Shown in pieces: positions 14,108 to 21,510 of a stretch of DNA of 23,575 nt. Below the pieces are notes generated by a model. The model worked only from the letters and a program-made list of their open reading frames with translations, was not told where the DNA came from and searched no databases. Position 1 is the first letter of the stretch. Every line of letters starts with the position of its first letter. Made by a program: the position numbers and the translations under genes. Source of the stretch: JBGPHT01 sp041484525 (lineage in GTDB: Bacteria; Acidobacteriota; Terriglobia; Bryobacterales; Bryobacteraceae); assembly GCA_041484525.1 (NCBI GenBank), contig JBGPHT010000117.1:1-23575 (forward strand), given 5' to 3'.

Positions 14108-14704
14108 CTAATTCCCAATCAGTACGCCGATCGCGGACGGGGCGACATCGACCTTTTCGATCCGATGCCCCAGTTCGAACGGGCGGCCGATGGCGGCATC
14201 CGGATACATCGGGAGCAGGAAATTCTGGATCACGAAGTCGAGGGTTCCGCCGTCCAGCACAATACCGGAGATCTCCACGCGCTCGACATCCACAGTGGCT
14301 TGGCCGGCAGCCGAGCGGATGCGCGCGGTGACGCTGACGGGGCGCTCGCCATCCAGCAGCTTCGCCATCAGCCACCCCGGCTGATAGCCCTGCGCGCGCC
14401 GCAGTTTTCCAAAATCGATGAGGGCAGTGCCGGTGGCCACACCGGGACCGCTCACCTGAACCTTGGGATTGCGGACTCCTGCCGGGACTTCTTTCTCGAC
14501 GTAGGCATTTAGCTCGCGGGGGCTCCACTGCACGCGGGCGCCGGCCTTGAGCCGCCCGCTTTCGATGAGATCGAACTTCTGCTTGGCCGAGAGATAGTCG
14601 CTGTACGCAGCGCCCATACAGGCGGCGGCGACGAGCGTTATTCCCCAGATCGCCCCGGACTTCACGATTGTATAGACGGCAGGAAAGCGCGCAACGTTGC
14701 TCAT
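14108..14704 (-). CDS. Membrane-anchored hypothetical protein
   Basis: The 198-residue product has one N-terminal membrane segment (SGAIWGITLVAAACMGAAYS), then an outside domain that begins with a helix (DYLSAKQKFDLIESG). The rest is beta-rich with repeated patterns (WSPRELNAYVEKEVPAGVRN, VSVTARIRSAAGQATVDVER, EISGIVLDGGTLDFVIQNFL). 'SPRELNAY...' followed by '...LDF.I.NFLLPMYPDA' recalls acidobacterial proteins without a named domain; the lipid-binding LEA/DUF2993 style is a loose possibility. ATG 14704 lacks a ribosome binding site; the longer frame from 14758 is also unsupported. It is convergent with the AT-hook gene. Bases 14705-14941 upstream hold nothing that I can identify. Confidence 0.68.
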   Translation of the reverse strand: MSNVARFPAVYTIVKSGAIWGITLVAAACMGAAYSDYLSAKQKFDLIESGRLKAGARVQWSPRELNAYVEKEVPAGVRNPKVQVSGPGVATGTALIDFGKLRRAQGYQPGWLMAKLLDGERPVSVTARIRSAAGQATVDVERVEISGIVLDGGTLDFVIQNFLLPMYPDAAIGRPFELGHRIEKVDVAPSAIGVLIGN

Positions 14705-14941
14705 TACAAAACCGCGAACCCCACAGCTACCACGGCCGAGCTGCTTCGGCAACATCACGAGCCACCGGTCCCTTCACAACGGATCCATGAAGAAGGTGTG
14801 CGGCACATCACAATCGCTGCCTACGCGCTAATTGTCGCAGAACAAAAGACTCGCGACTCCACGCCATAACGGAGCTACTCTCGATGTGCCCTCTCGCACA
14901 GACATGATCCGACCGGATGTTCTAAAAGGAAAGTTCGTGAA

Positions 14942-16666
14942 GTGCGCCGAAAGAACCTCAGCCCGGATTCCAAACCTCCGCCCCCTCGCCGTATTGCGCC
15001 GGGAACGGTAGCGATTGCGTGTATTTCTGCATTTCTCGGTATTCTGTATCTCTACTCACCGGCGTTAAACGGGCATTTTGTATTTGACGACCGGTCGCTT
15101 CCCTTCTGCACAATCACACGTCATGGACTGCTATCGGGCTGGATCTCTGGCGGGCGCCCCGCGCTGATGTTCTCGTATTGGTTGAACTATCACTTTTGGG
15201 GCGAGGACCCGTTCCATTACCATTTCGTGAATCTGTTGATTCACTTCATCAATACCGGACTGGTGCTCCTGGTTCTGTTGCGGCTGTTGACAAAAGCCGG
15301 ATGGTCTCAACGAGCGGCAGCCGTGGCATCCATCATCGGAGCCCTGGTATTCGCAATTCATCCTCTACAGACGGAGTCCGTCAGTTACGTCGCCGGACGA
15401 TCGGAGAGCCTGGTCTCGTTATTCCTGCTGCTGGCGTATGTCGTCTTCTTGTATCGCCGGAAAGAATCGATCTCCTGGTGGGAGGCATTGCTCGTCCTGG
15501 CTTTTTTCGGTCTGGGTTTGAAGACCAAGGAAAATGCCGTAAGCCTCGCCGGAATTCTCGTTCTCACCGATCTGTTTTGGCCCACGCCTTTTTCGCTACG
15601 CGGGCTGCAACGCAATTGGCGGCTCTACTGCCTCATGGGCCCGGGCGCGATCGCCGCAGCCGTACTGGTCTTTCGCTCGCTGGCCACGGCACAGTCCGCA
15701 GGTTTCTCCGTGGTTACGTTCAAGTGGTATCAGTACGCGTTCACCGAGGCGCGCGCCATTTTCACGTATGTCCGGCTGGTAGTCTTCCCCGTCGGGCAAT
15801 CGGTCGATCAGGACTATCCCACGTCGCACACCATCCTGGAGCACGGCGCGATCTACTACATGATCCTGCTGGCTGTGCTGGTGGTCGTATCGGTCATCTG
15901 GCGCCGCCGGTATCCGCTATTTTGCTTCGGCCTGCTGATGTTTCTGATCTGGTTGGCCCCTACCTCATCGATCGTTCCGGTCGACGATGCCTTGGTCGAA
16001 CGCCGGATGTACCTGCCGCTGGTGGGCTTGATTCTCATCGGATGCGAAGTGGGATCGCGGTTGCGCCTTTCCCCTGCCTCGGGCGCCTGCATTGTCGCGC
16101 TATTCGGGTTGGTCTTCGGCAAACTCTGTTACGACCGCAATCAGTTGTGGGGCCAGCCCGACAAGCTCCTGGAATTGGCGGCTGCCAAAGCCGTCTACAA
16201 TCCCCGTCCCTTGCTCAACTTCACCGAGATCTTGATCCGGCATGGCCGCTGCGACCTTGCGCCTTCCTATCTCGAGCGCGCTGAGCGGACCCTTCCGAGC
16301 AACTATTATGTGAATGCCGGATGGGGCCGAACGCTGGCGTGCCTGGGTCATTTCGATGAGGCGATCAAAAGGTTGGAAGCGGCCGCTCGACTTCAGCCGT
16401 GCTCGCAGGTGTACGAGTGGATGGGGCTGGTATACGGTCAAATGGGACTGCTGGAACAATCGGGCATAGTGTTGCAGAGGGCGGTGGAACTCGGCCCGAA
16501 CTCCGAAAGCGCGCACGGCTCACTCGCCCTTTGGTACGAGAAGGTCAATAATCTCGCCGCAGCGGAGCAGGAGTATCGCAAAGCGCTCGCTCTGGATCGC
16601 ACGGATTCGTGGGCCCAGATCGCCTTGATCCGGGTGCGCGAGATGAAGGCCGAGCAGGTTCGGTAG
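14942..16666 (+). CDS. TMTC-like GT-C membrane protein with C-terminal TPRs
   Basis: The 574-residue product has about ten membrane helices (first at residues 20-40) and a soluble C-terminal part. The first outside loop has FVFDD (Asp49-Asp50), the position of the catalytic acidic residues in GT-C glycosyltransferases. Helix-loop signatures FHYHFVNLLIHFINTGLV and HPLQTESVSYVAGRSESL (140-157) match the TMTC (DUF1736) family and its bacterial homologues. From about residue 415 at least three TPR motifs follow (for example GWGRTLACLGHFDEAIKRLE and WYEKVNNLAAAEQEYRKALA). Eukaryotic TMTC proteins O-mannosylate cadherins; the bacterial forms have no assigned substrate. It starts at GTG 14942; AAAAGGA lies 11 bases upstream. 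Role as glycosyltransferase is inferred. Confidence 0.82.
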   Translation: MRRKNLSPDSKPPPPRRIAPGTVAIACISAFLGILYLYSPALNGHFVFDDRSLPFCTITRHGLLSGWISGGRPALMFSYWLNYHFWGEDPFHYHFVNLLIHFINTGLVLLVLLRLLTKAGWSQRAAAVASIIGALVFAIHPLQTESVSYVAGRSESLVSLFLLLAYVVFLYRRKESISWWEALLVLAFFGLGLKTKENAVSLAGILVLTDLFWPTPFSLRGLQRNWRLYCLMGPGAIAAAVLVFRSLATAQSAGFSVVTFKWYQYAFTEARAIFTYVRLVVFPVGQSVDQDYPTSHTILEHGAIYYMILLAVLVVVSVIWRRRYPLFCFGLLMFLIWLAPTSSIVPVDDALVERRMYLPLVGLILIGCEVGSRLRLSPASGACIVALFGLVFGKLCYDRNQLWGQPDKLLELAAAKAVYNPRPLLNFTEILIRHGRCDLAPSYLERAERTLPSNYYVNAGWGRTLACLGHFDEAIKRLEAAARLQPCSQVYEWMGLVYGQMGLLEQSGIVLQRAVELGPNSESAHGSLALWYEKVNNLAAAEQEYRKALALDRTDSWAQIALIRVREMKAEQVR

Positions 16667-16700
16667 CCGCCCGCGATGCCAGGCCCCTCACCGGCTTCGG

Positions 16701-16713
16701 TATAATCCCCAGT
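16701..16713 (+). promoter_or_regulatory. Putative leaderless promoter of the dinB-like gene (TATAAT 7 nt before GTG)
   Basis: TATAAT (16701-16706) is followed by CCCCAGT and then GTG 16714. Transcription would start at the start codon. No ribosome binding site and no recognisable -35 box are present. It is the same arrangement as at groES. Confidence 0.45.
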
Positions 16714-17286
16714 GTGGGAGATACCGAAATTGCACAATATCATCAACAATTTGAAGCAATTAGCGCCGGCGCAAAGGAGCTCACCGAGGGCCTGAACGAG
16801 GCGCGTTTCAACTGGCGTCGGTCGCCTGAAGAGTGGTCGATCGAAGAGTGCCTGTCACACTTGATCTCGGTGGGAACCTGGGAGGTCAGAGCCATCGAGA
16901 AGGCCGTCGATGACGGGCTGGCACGCGGAATCAAAACAACCGGCCCGTTTCATTACGGGACGATCGAGCGCTACGTGATCGGACTGACCGAGCCGCCGGC
17001 GCGAGTGAAAGTGTCCGCGCCACGCCGGTTCGTCCCGCTGCATGGCCAGCCGGTGACCGCGATCCTGCCGACATTTTTACATTTACAACGGCAGCTCGAG
17101 ATCCAGTTGGATCGCGCCAGCGGACTCGACTTGGCGCGCGTCAAAGTGCCTACCCCGATCGTGCCCCTGATGAAGTTGGGATTGGGCGCGACGTTCGCAC
17201 AGATCGCCGCGCATGAGCGGAGGCACCTGGCGCAGGCCCGCCGCGTGCGCGAGCGGTTGGGGGCAGGCGCGCTCGTCAGCCACTGA
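16714..17286 (+). CDS. DinB-family protein (putative metal-dependent four-helix bundle)
   Basis: The 190-residue product has the DinB/YfiT fold signature. It opens with a helix containing ISAGAKELTEGL, then W-x-x-S/P-x-x-x-W in FNWRRSPEEWSIEECLSHL, which supplies His49 of the metal triad. HERRHLAQARRV near the C-terminus supplies His167 and His171. Members bind a divalent metal and include thiol transferases such as bacillithiol S-transferase; many are of unknown role. GTG 16714 is chosen because the domain starts there and a TATAAT lies seven bases before it; a longer in-frame GTG/ATG frame from 16609 would overlap the previous gene without family similarity. It is followed after 17 bases by the broken sigma-factor gene. 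Confidence 0.82.
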   Translation: MGDTEIAQYHQQFEAISAGAKELTEGLNEARFNWRRSPEEWSIEECLSHLISVGTWEVRAIEKAVDDGLARGIKTTGPFHYGTIERYVIGLTEPPARVKVSAPRRFVPLHGQPVTAILPTFLHLQRQLEIQLDRASGLDLARVKVPTPIVPLMKLGLGATFAQIAAHERRHLAQARRVRERLGAGALVSH

Positions 17287-17303
17287 TACCGGCTGAACCG
17301 CAT

Positions 17304-17679
17304 ATGGATTCGCCCACCTCCACCTTCGACTTGATCGAGAAGGCGAAGGGCGGCGATGGTGAGGCGCTCTCCCATGCCTTCGAGCGCTACCAACGGCGGC
17401 TGGCGGTACCGGCCGGAGTCGAACCCGCACAATCCGGAGCCGGCCGATACGCGCACGCCCAGCCGCCTGTTGGCCCAGCAGGAAGCTGTGGAACGTCTGC
17501 TGGCGCGGCTCGAACTGATGCCCGACGATTATCGCGAAGCGATTCTGCTGGCCAAGATCCAAGGGCTCTCGACGGGCGAGATGGCGGAACAGTTGGGGAA
17601 ATCGCGCGAACAGGTTTCGCTCCTGGTGTATCGGGCCGTCAAACGGTTCCGCGAACTATTGGACGCTGCGAACACTTGA
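17304..17679 (+). pseudogene. ECF-type sigma-70 factor, internal deletion and frameshift
   Basis: Two frames together give a damaged sigma factor. Frame one (17304-~17408) reads MDSPTSTFDLIEKAKGGDGE...AFERYQRRLAV, the usual opening before region 2. Frame two (from ~17410, ending at TGA 17679) reads ESNPHNPEPADTRTPSRLLA, then region 4 with LELMPDDYREAILLAKIQGL, a helix-turn-helix STGEMAEQLGKSREQVSLLV and RAVKRFRELL. Region 2, about 60-70 residues that bind the -10 element and core polymerase, is missing and the frame shifts at the joint. A full gene would be about 190 residues. Normally translated, only a C-terminal fragment could be made (for example from 17356). The sigma style is that of ECF factors paired with Ser/Thr kinases in planctomycetes and acidobacteria (inference). 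Confidence 0.75.
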
Positions 17680-19012
17680 GACCAGGTAGATCGCGACGAG
17701 CAGCAGCATGTCGAATTGCGCGAAGAAGACGAGCTGGTGGCGGGGTTGGTCGTAGACGTCGGCCAGCGCTGAAACGACCAGGGTGGTCGCGGCCATCAGG
17801 ATCAGAATGACGGCTCCGGGTAAGGCGCCGGCAGGCAGCATGGGGCGCGCGCGGAGGAGCAGGATCAGGGTGACCAGCGAGAGGGCGGCGAACGCGAAAA
17901 ACAGGCGCACGCCGTGATGATGGAACAGCCGCTGCTTGATATGGCTCGCCCACGAGAAGGATTCGTACTGCGCGGCGGGCGAGCCGGCCGGATTGCGAGT
18001 CGAAATTGCCGAGCGGCGAGCGGAAGCGGCCGGCTTCGTCGAGCGCGGCGCGGAAAGCCCGCCACGCATCGCCGGGATGCGTCAGATAAAAACGCGCGAT
18101 TTTGCGGTACGAAGTTTTCTCGAGGAAGGGCTGGTAGAAAGCCGCGGCGTCCACCGGCGAGCCGGGTGAATAGGCTTGCAGACCGCTCCATTTCCGGTAT
18201 GACGAATCCAGGCCGAGGTCTCGAAGTGCGCTGTCGGGGTCGGCGGAGTGCGGGAGGATCTGCGTGAAAATCACGGTAAAGCATCCCTTGGCCGCATAGT
18301 CTTCGGGCGCGAGAAATCGAAACGACGCCCACGCGGTCAAGATGAGGACGGCGGCCGCAGCCGCAGCCACGGCCTTCCGGCCGGCACACAGAATACCGCG
18401 CGCCACCCAAAACAGGACGGCGAACCAGGTGCCGAGAAACACGTAGTGCGGTTTGGACGTGGTTGCCAGGATCGCCGAAATCAACAGTGCGATGGAATCG
18501 GCGGGGCGGCACTCGCGCATGGCGCGCAGGTAGAAGACGGCGGCGAGAATGGTGAACAGCAGCGCCGCCACATCCATATAGAACGAGTTGAAGTAACCCA
18601 CGTAAAGGAAATCGCAAAACAGCAGCAGGGCGAGGGCCGCGAGCATCCAACCGGCGAGCGGAACAAAAAGCAGTACGGCCAGCAGGAAGAGCGCGACGTG
18701 AATGGCGCCGATTGTGCGGAGATCGAGCGAGCCTCCACGCGCGAGCGCCACGGCCGGTGCGATCGGCAGGAGTTCGGACGAATTGAACCCGGAGTGGTAG
18801 CGGTATCGATCGCTGAAGAAAAACGTCGTGTCGGCGTACTCGAAGGTCTGCCCGGAGCCGAGACCGAAGCGGCCGATCAGCTTACCGAAATCGCCGTTAT
18901 CCGCGACACCGACCACGGGCGGCAGCATCAACTGCCAGCCCAAAGCTACCGCAGCGGCGAGAACCAACAGACGGCTCAGCCAGGCCGAGCGATCCGTGGT
19001 TTCCTGCACCAT
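17656..19012 (-). pseudogene. Multi-pass membrane protein with one-base frameshift
   Basis: From ATG 19012 the frame encodes a polytopic membrane protein beginning MVQETTDRSAWLSRLLVLAA, with the outside-loop motif VADNGDFGKLIGRFG (35-49) and some eight hydrophobic segments. The protein-like reading continues to about GNFDSQSG near 17990, after which this frame becomes arginine/proline-rich with no membrane segments. The other frame carries on coherently: SPAAQYESFSWASHIKQRLF, then HGVRLFFAFAALSLVTLILL, to a TAG at 17656-17658. One extra base in the run GGCCGGC (about 17983-17991) explains the shift. The fold looks like a GT-C/PMT-type integral membrane protein, but I cannot name a family. The 3' end overlaps the sigma remnant by 24 bases. 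It could be a true mutation or an assembly/sequencing error. Confidence 0.7.
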
Positions 19013-19039
19013 TTCACCGTATCATTGACCTGACAAGCC

Positions 19040-19265
19040 ATGGAAGATGAACAGGAGAAGCGGCTGGCTGAAGCGTTCGCCGAAATGCTCGACCGGCAGG
19101 CGCGGGAGCCGCACGCCGGTTCGCACGCCCCCACGTTGCATCTTTCGGAACTGGCGCCGGAACTGGAAGCGCTGGCGGAGATCGGTCGCGTGGTGGATGC
19201 CTTGGCGCCGCTTCCTGCCAGGCTGTCCGGCCACCGTGTGATCGCGGAGATCGGCTCGGGCGGCA
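19040..19265 (+). pseudogene. Probable Ser/Thr kinase N-terminus, truncated
   Basis: From ATG 19040 the frame reads a helical N-terminal extension (MEDEQEKRLAEAFAEMLDRQ), then LHLSELAPELEALAEIGRVV, and reaches a linker LSGHRVIAEIGSGG. The last part has the form of the first strand and glycine-rich loop of bacterial Hanks-type kinases (G-S-G-G-x-G-x-V). After that the frame loses kinase character: no VAIK lysine, no HRD, no DFG. Beyond 19265 another frame reads GKVFRFAIPGHIM, so the loop appears split across frames. The remaining kinase (more than 250 residues) is gone. Such N-terminal extensions are common in kinases encoded after ECF sigma genes in this kind of bacterium. Confidence 0.6.
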
Positions 19266-19563
19266 GTGGGGAAGGTGTTCCGGTTCGCGATCCCGGGACA
19301 CATCATGACGTCGCTGCTGCTGCTCGCGATCGAAGCGCAGGCAAAAGCACAGTGGCGCACCGAGGAGCGCATCCTCGAGTGGCTGCTACCCGCCGTGGCG
19401 TGTGCCTTCGTGTTCGCCAGCATCCCGCGGCAGATGAAGAATTTCTTTGTGAGCGGCCTGGTGGCCGACGTCCTTGGTGGCGGCGGGGGCCTGCCTGATG
19501 CTGGCCGCTGCCAACTACGCGCCCTTGAAAGTGGCGCTGCGAAAAATCCTTCGCGCCCGGTGA
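19266..19563 (+). pseudogene. Membrane-protein C-terminal remnant, frameshifted
   Basis: The frame from 19266 reads FAIPGHIMTSLLLLAIEAQA, then EERILEWLLPAVACAFVFAS and PRQMKNFFVSGL. It then loses sense near 19461, and a different frame resumes with WPTSLVAAGACLMLAAANYA, ending in PLKVALRKILRAR and TGA 19561-19563. Together this looks like the last three membrane helices of an integral membrane protein with a short deletion and frameshift in the middle. It abuts the kinase remnant without a gap, so either both are relics of one membrane-anchored kinase or two genes were fused by deletion. I do not recognise the family. Confidence 0.55.
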
Positions 19564-19608
19564 AAGAATCGCCCGAGCGCGATGCTGTTCTATGGTGGAG
19601 GCAAAAAG

Positions 19609-20133
19609 ATGAAACCGGTACTTTTGATAGCAACCCTGGCCAGCCTGGCGATGACCGGCTGTTCGGATCTTCTCTCGGTAGACCCGATCGCTACGAAGGA
19701 GATGGCCGTTAAGGACGCGAACCTGGTGGGCGCCTGGACGGCACAGGCAGATGACTCAGGCACCGTGATCGTTCGGCAAAAGGATGCCGGATACGAGATC
19801 CAGTACGTGGATGGGGAAAGCGTGTCGAGGTTTCGAGCGCTGGTGTTCCGGGTGGGCAATGCGGAGTTCCTCGATGTCACTCCGCAGAACGAAGTTCCAT
19901 TTTCAATTGCCGGGCACGCGCTGGTCCGCGTGTGGACGAGTGCCGCGACGCTACGCTGGGCGTATCTGGATTCGGAGTGGCTGCGCGGGCAGGCGGGGAA
20001 GACGCTGGAGAGCCGGAAGATTGGCAAGCAACTACTGGTGACGTCGCCGGGAGATGCGGTGCTGGAACTGGTGAAAAAGTTCGGCGCCGACGACAAGGCC
20101 CACGGAGACATCGTTACGTGGAACAAGTTGTAG
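19609..20133 (+). CDS. Putative lipoprotein
   Basis: The 174-residue product has a lipoprotein signal peptide, MKPVLLIATLASLAMTGCSD, with lipobox LAMTGC, so Cys18 should be lipidated. A beta-rich domain follows: DANLVGAWTAQADDSGTVIV, AGYEIQYVDGE, FRALVFRVGNAEFLDVTP. The pattern of 'LVGAW....(S/T)...I......Y.....' resembles lipocalin-like META/DUF-type small domains, but no clear family is seen. ATG 19609 has GGAGG seven bases upstream, a strong ribosome binding site. An in-frame ATG at 19582 is unsupported. The gene seems intact, unlike everything just before it. It is followed by a 194-base gap with a small hairpin and repeated TCAGATCA words. Confidence 0.8.
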   Translation: MKPVLLIATLASLAMTGCSDLLSVDPIATKEMAVKDANLVGAWTAQADDSGTVIVRQKDAGYEIQYVDGESVSRFRALVFRVGNAEFLDVTPQNEVPFSIAGHALVRVWTSAATLRWAYLDSEWLRGQAGKTLESRKIGKQLLVTSPGDAVLELVKKFGADDKAHGDIVTWNKL

Positions 20134-20156
20134 CGCAGCTTCTTGCCGGCATTTCG

Positions 20157-20340
20157 TCAGATCACAAAGCCCACGGCGCCACATTCGCCGTGCCCCGATA
20201 GGCACAAGTCAGGCTTGGGCGTTTTACGGCCAAGTGAGGCGGGATCTGATCATCGTTCCTAGTGGTGAGCCAACACGGACATTTGATAGGCTCAGATCAT
20301 CCGTGACGAGTGGCGGCTGTTGTCAGATCAGAAAACCATC
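20157..20340. repeat. Repeated TCAGATCA words in the gap 20134-20340
   Basis: TCAGATCA occurs at 20157-20164, 20292-20299 and 20333-20340, and a near relative TCTGATCA at 20245-20252. The 194-base gap between the lipoprotein and the metallo-hydrolase remnant contains no gene that I can support. The words may be binding sites or debris of an inserted element. Confidence 0.3.
20172..20192 (+). other. Small hairpin after the lipoprotein gene
   Basis: CACGGCG (20172-20178) pairs perfectly with CGCCGTG (20186-20192) around a 7-base loop, 38 bases after the lipoprotein stop. It could act as a terminator but lacks a uridine tract. Confidence 0.4.
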
Positions 20341-20855
20341 AAGTCCTTGGCAACCACGATGTGCCCAGAGAAGTGTTTCCTCGCCGCGTCGATATAGCGC
20401 TGAAAACCGTCATTGAGATTCACCGTCGGTGGAAGATGACTCATCACGAGGGTCTTGACCTTCGCCTTCTCCGCTATCTTCCCGGCTTCTTCCGGTGTGA
20501 TGTGCTCCTCTTCCATGTGAGCGATCCAGCTCTTCTGGGCCTCCGGGGTCATCGCCAGCCATGAGCCGTTTCGCTTGCGGACTTCCAGTACGTCGTCGAC
20601 AGTCACTCCTTCCGTAACGAGTAAATCGGCGTTCTTGGCCAATTCCGTCACGGCGGTGGAGGGTCCGGTATCGCCCATGAAGACGACAACACGATTGGGC
20701 GTTTCGAAGCGGTAGGAATAGGATTTATACTTCCCGTAGCCTGGACTGCCACCCGGGAAGCGGACGTGCGTGTTTTCGACGCCAATTACCCTAACATTGT
20801 CGTCTTGAAACACTAGCCCTGGCGCCATGTCGTGTCCGTGAAAGATGTCAGCCAT
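20328..20855 (-). pseudogene. Metallo-beta-lactamase-fold hydrolase, 5'-truncated (RNase Z-like C-terminal half)
   Basis: The 175 residues from ATG 20855 cover only the second half of an MBL-fold hydrolase: LVFQDDNVRVIGVENTHVRF, a metal-bridging Asp in VVVFMGDTGPS, ADLLVTEG, and the last histidine in VMSHLPPT. The N-terminal H-x-H-x-D-H metal motif, always about 100 residues earlier, is absent. Protein-like reading continues upstream of this ATG in the same frame (for example DLTVNAEIRWTDGKRT) to about 20917, where it meets a TGA and the SET-domain sequence. The 5' half of the gene was therefore lost at that joint. Without the first metal motif the product should be inactive. It overlaps the SET frame by 43 bases. 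Confidence 0.72.
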
Positions 20856-21265
20856 CGGAGTCCTCTTTCCGTCTGTCCACCGGATTTCAGCGTTGACGGT
20901 GAGATCCTGTATAGCTCCGCATCAATCTCACGCTTGCTCATGTACAGTATGTGCCCCCTCAAAATGCAGGCGTACAAGTTGGGATCGCAACTGTGGTTGA
21001 TGATCTCGGCGCCGCTGCCGCCGACCGCGCCATCCACCGTCCAATAATCGTCGAGCGTAAACAGGTAGGTCACAGCGCCACATCCGCGGCGCTTGGTTTC
21101 ACGGCGGCTGATCCGCTCGCCCGTGTATTCGATGACCTTGCGGCGCGCCGGAATCGGCTCGCAGGCATAGACGCCGTAGCGGTGAATGGTGGAAGACCGG
21201 ATCGTCAGCCGGAAGCGGCTGTGACGTAGATCCACGTCGGGAGATTGGACCAGAGCTGTAGCCAT
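20813..21265 (-). pseudogene. SET-domain protein (lysine methyltransferase fold), 3'-truncated
   Basis: The 150-residue frame starts as a SET domain: SRFRLTIRSSTIHRYGVYAC, then PIPARRKVIEYTGERISRRE, a YLFTLDDYWTVDG core, and the S-adenosylmethionine-binding EIINHSCDPNLYACI. It continues to ILYMSKREID, where the family would go on with a 'GEELT-x-D-Y' and a post-SET C-x-C...C cluster. Instead the frame passes at about 20921 into sequence belonging to the metallo-hydrolase and ends 36 residues later out of family. The catalytic tyrosine region is therefore lost. SET proteins are methyltransferases, mostly for protein lysines, typical of eukaryotes but present in some bacteria. No ribosome binding site; TACAAT lies 18 bases before the ATG. 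Confidence 0.75.
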
Positions 21266-21465
21266 GCAGTGTCGGTTCGTTGCATTGTAGCCGAGGTTCC
21301 GGAAAATGTAGCTATGCGCCGGCGAGATTTATTACAGACGAACCGCCATCCGTCCGCCAGCCGATAAAAAAATCGTATTTCGCCCATAGAAAGTTCTATC
21401 TTGGGACCGGCCCGTGCGCAGCGGACAATCAGGTAAGACTTACTATAGGGGAAAGAGGTTCCGCG

Positions 21466-21486
21466 ATGAAACTCTTTAAGCTATAG
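21466..21486 (+). CDS. Possible hexapeptide leader (MKLFKL) before glnB
   Basis: ATG AAA CTC TTT AAG CTA TAG encodes six residues. GAGG lies seven bases before the ATG, a better ribosome binding site than many real genes here. Stop to glnB start is 24 bases. A TACTAT (21441-21446) upstream could be the -10 of the transcript. It might be an attenuating or coupling leader, or chance. Confidence 0.3.
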   Translation: MKLFKL

Positions 21487-21510
21487 GCTACATCTTCGAG
21501 GCTTGAACGC

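Noticed and set aside
17980..17995. Programmed ribosomal frameshift as explanation for the split membrane gene
   Set aside because: No slippery heptamer or downstream structure is evident, and neighbouring genes are also damaged, so mutation or sequence error is simpler.
21404..21417. GG-N10-GC pattern resembling a sigma-54 promoter upstream of glnB
   Set aside because: Only the GG and TGC parts fit; the rest of TGGCAC-N5-TTGCA does not, and GG-N10-GC is frequent by chance at this GC content.
21280..21486. 68-residue open frame ending in MKLFKL
   Set aside because: No ribosome binding site and no protein-like pattern before the last six codons; only the short MKLFKL frame is supported.
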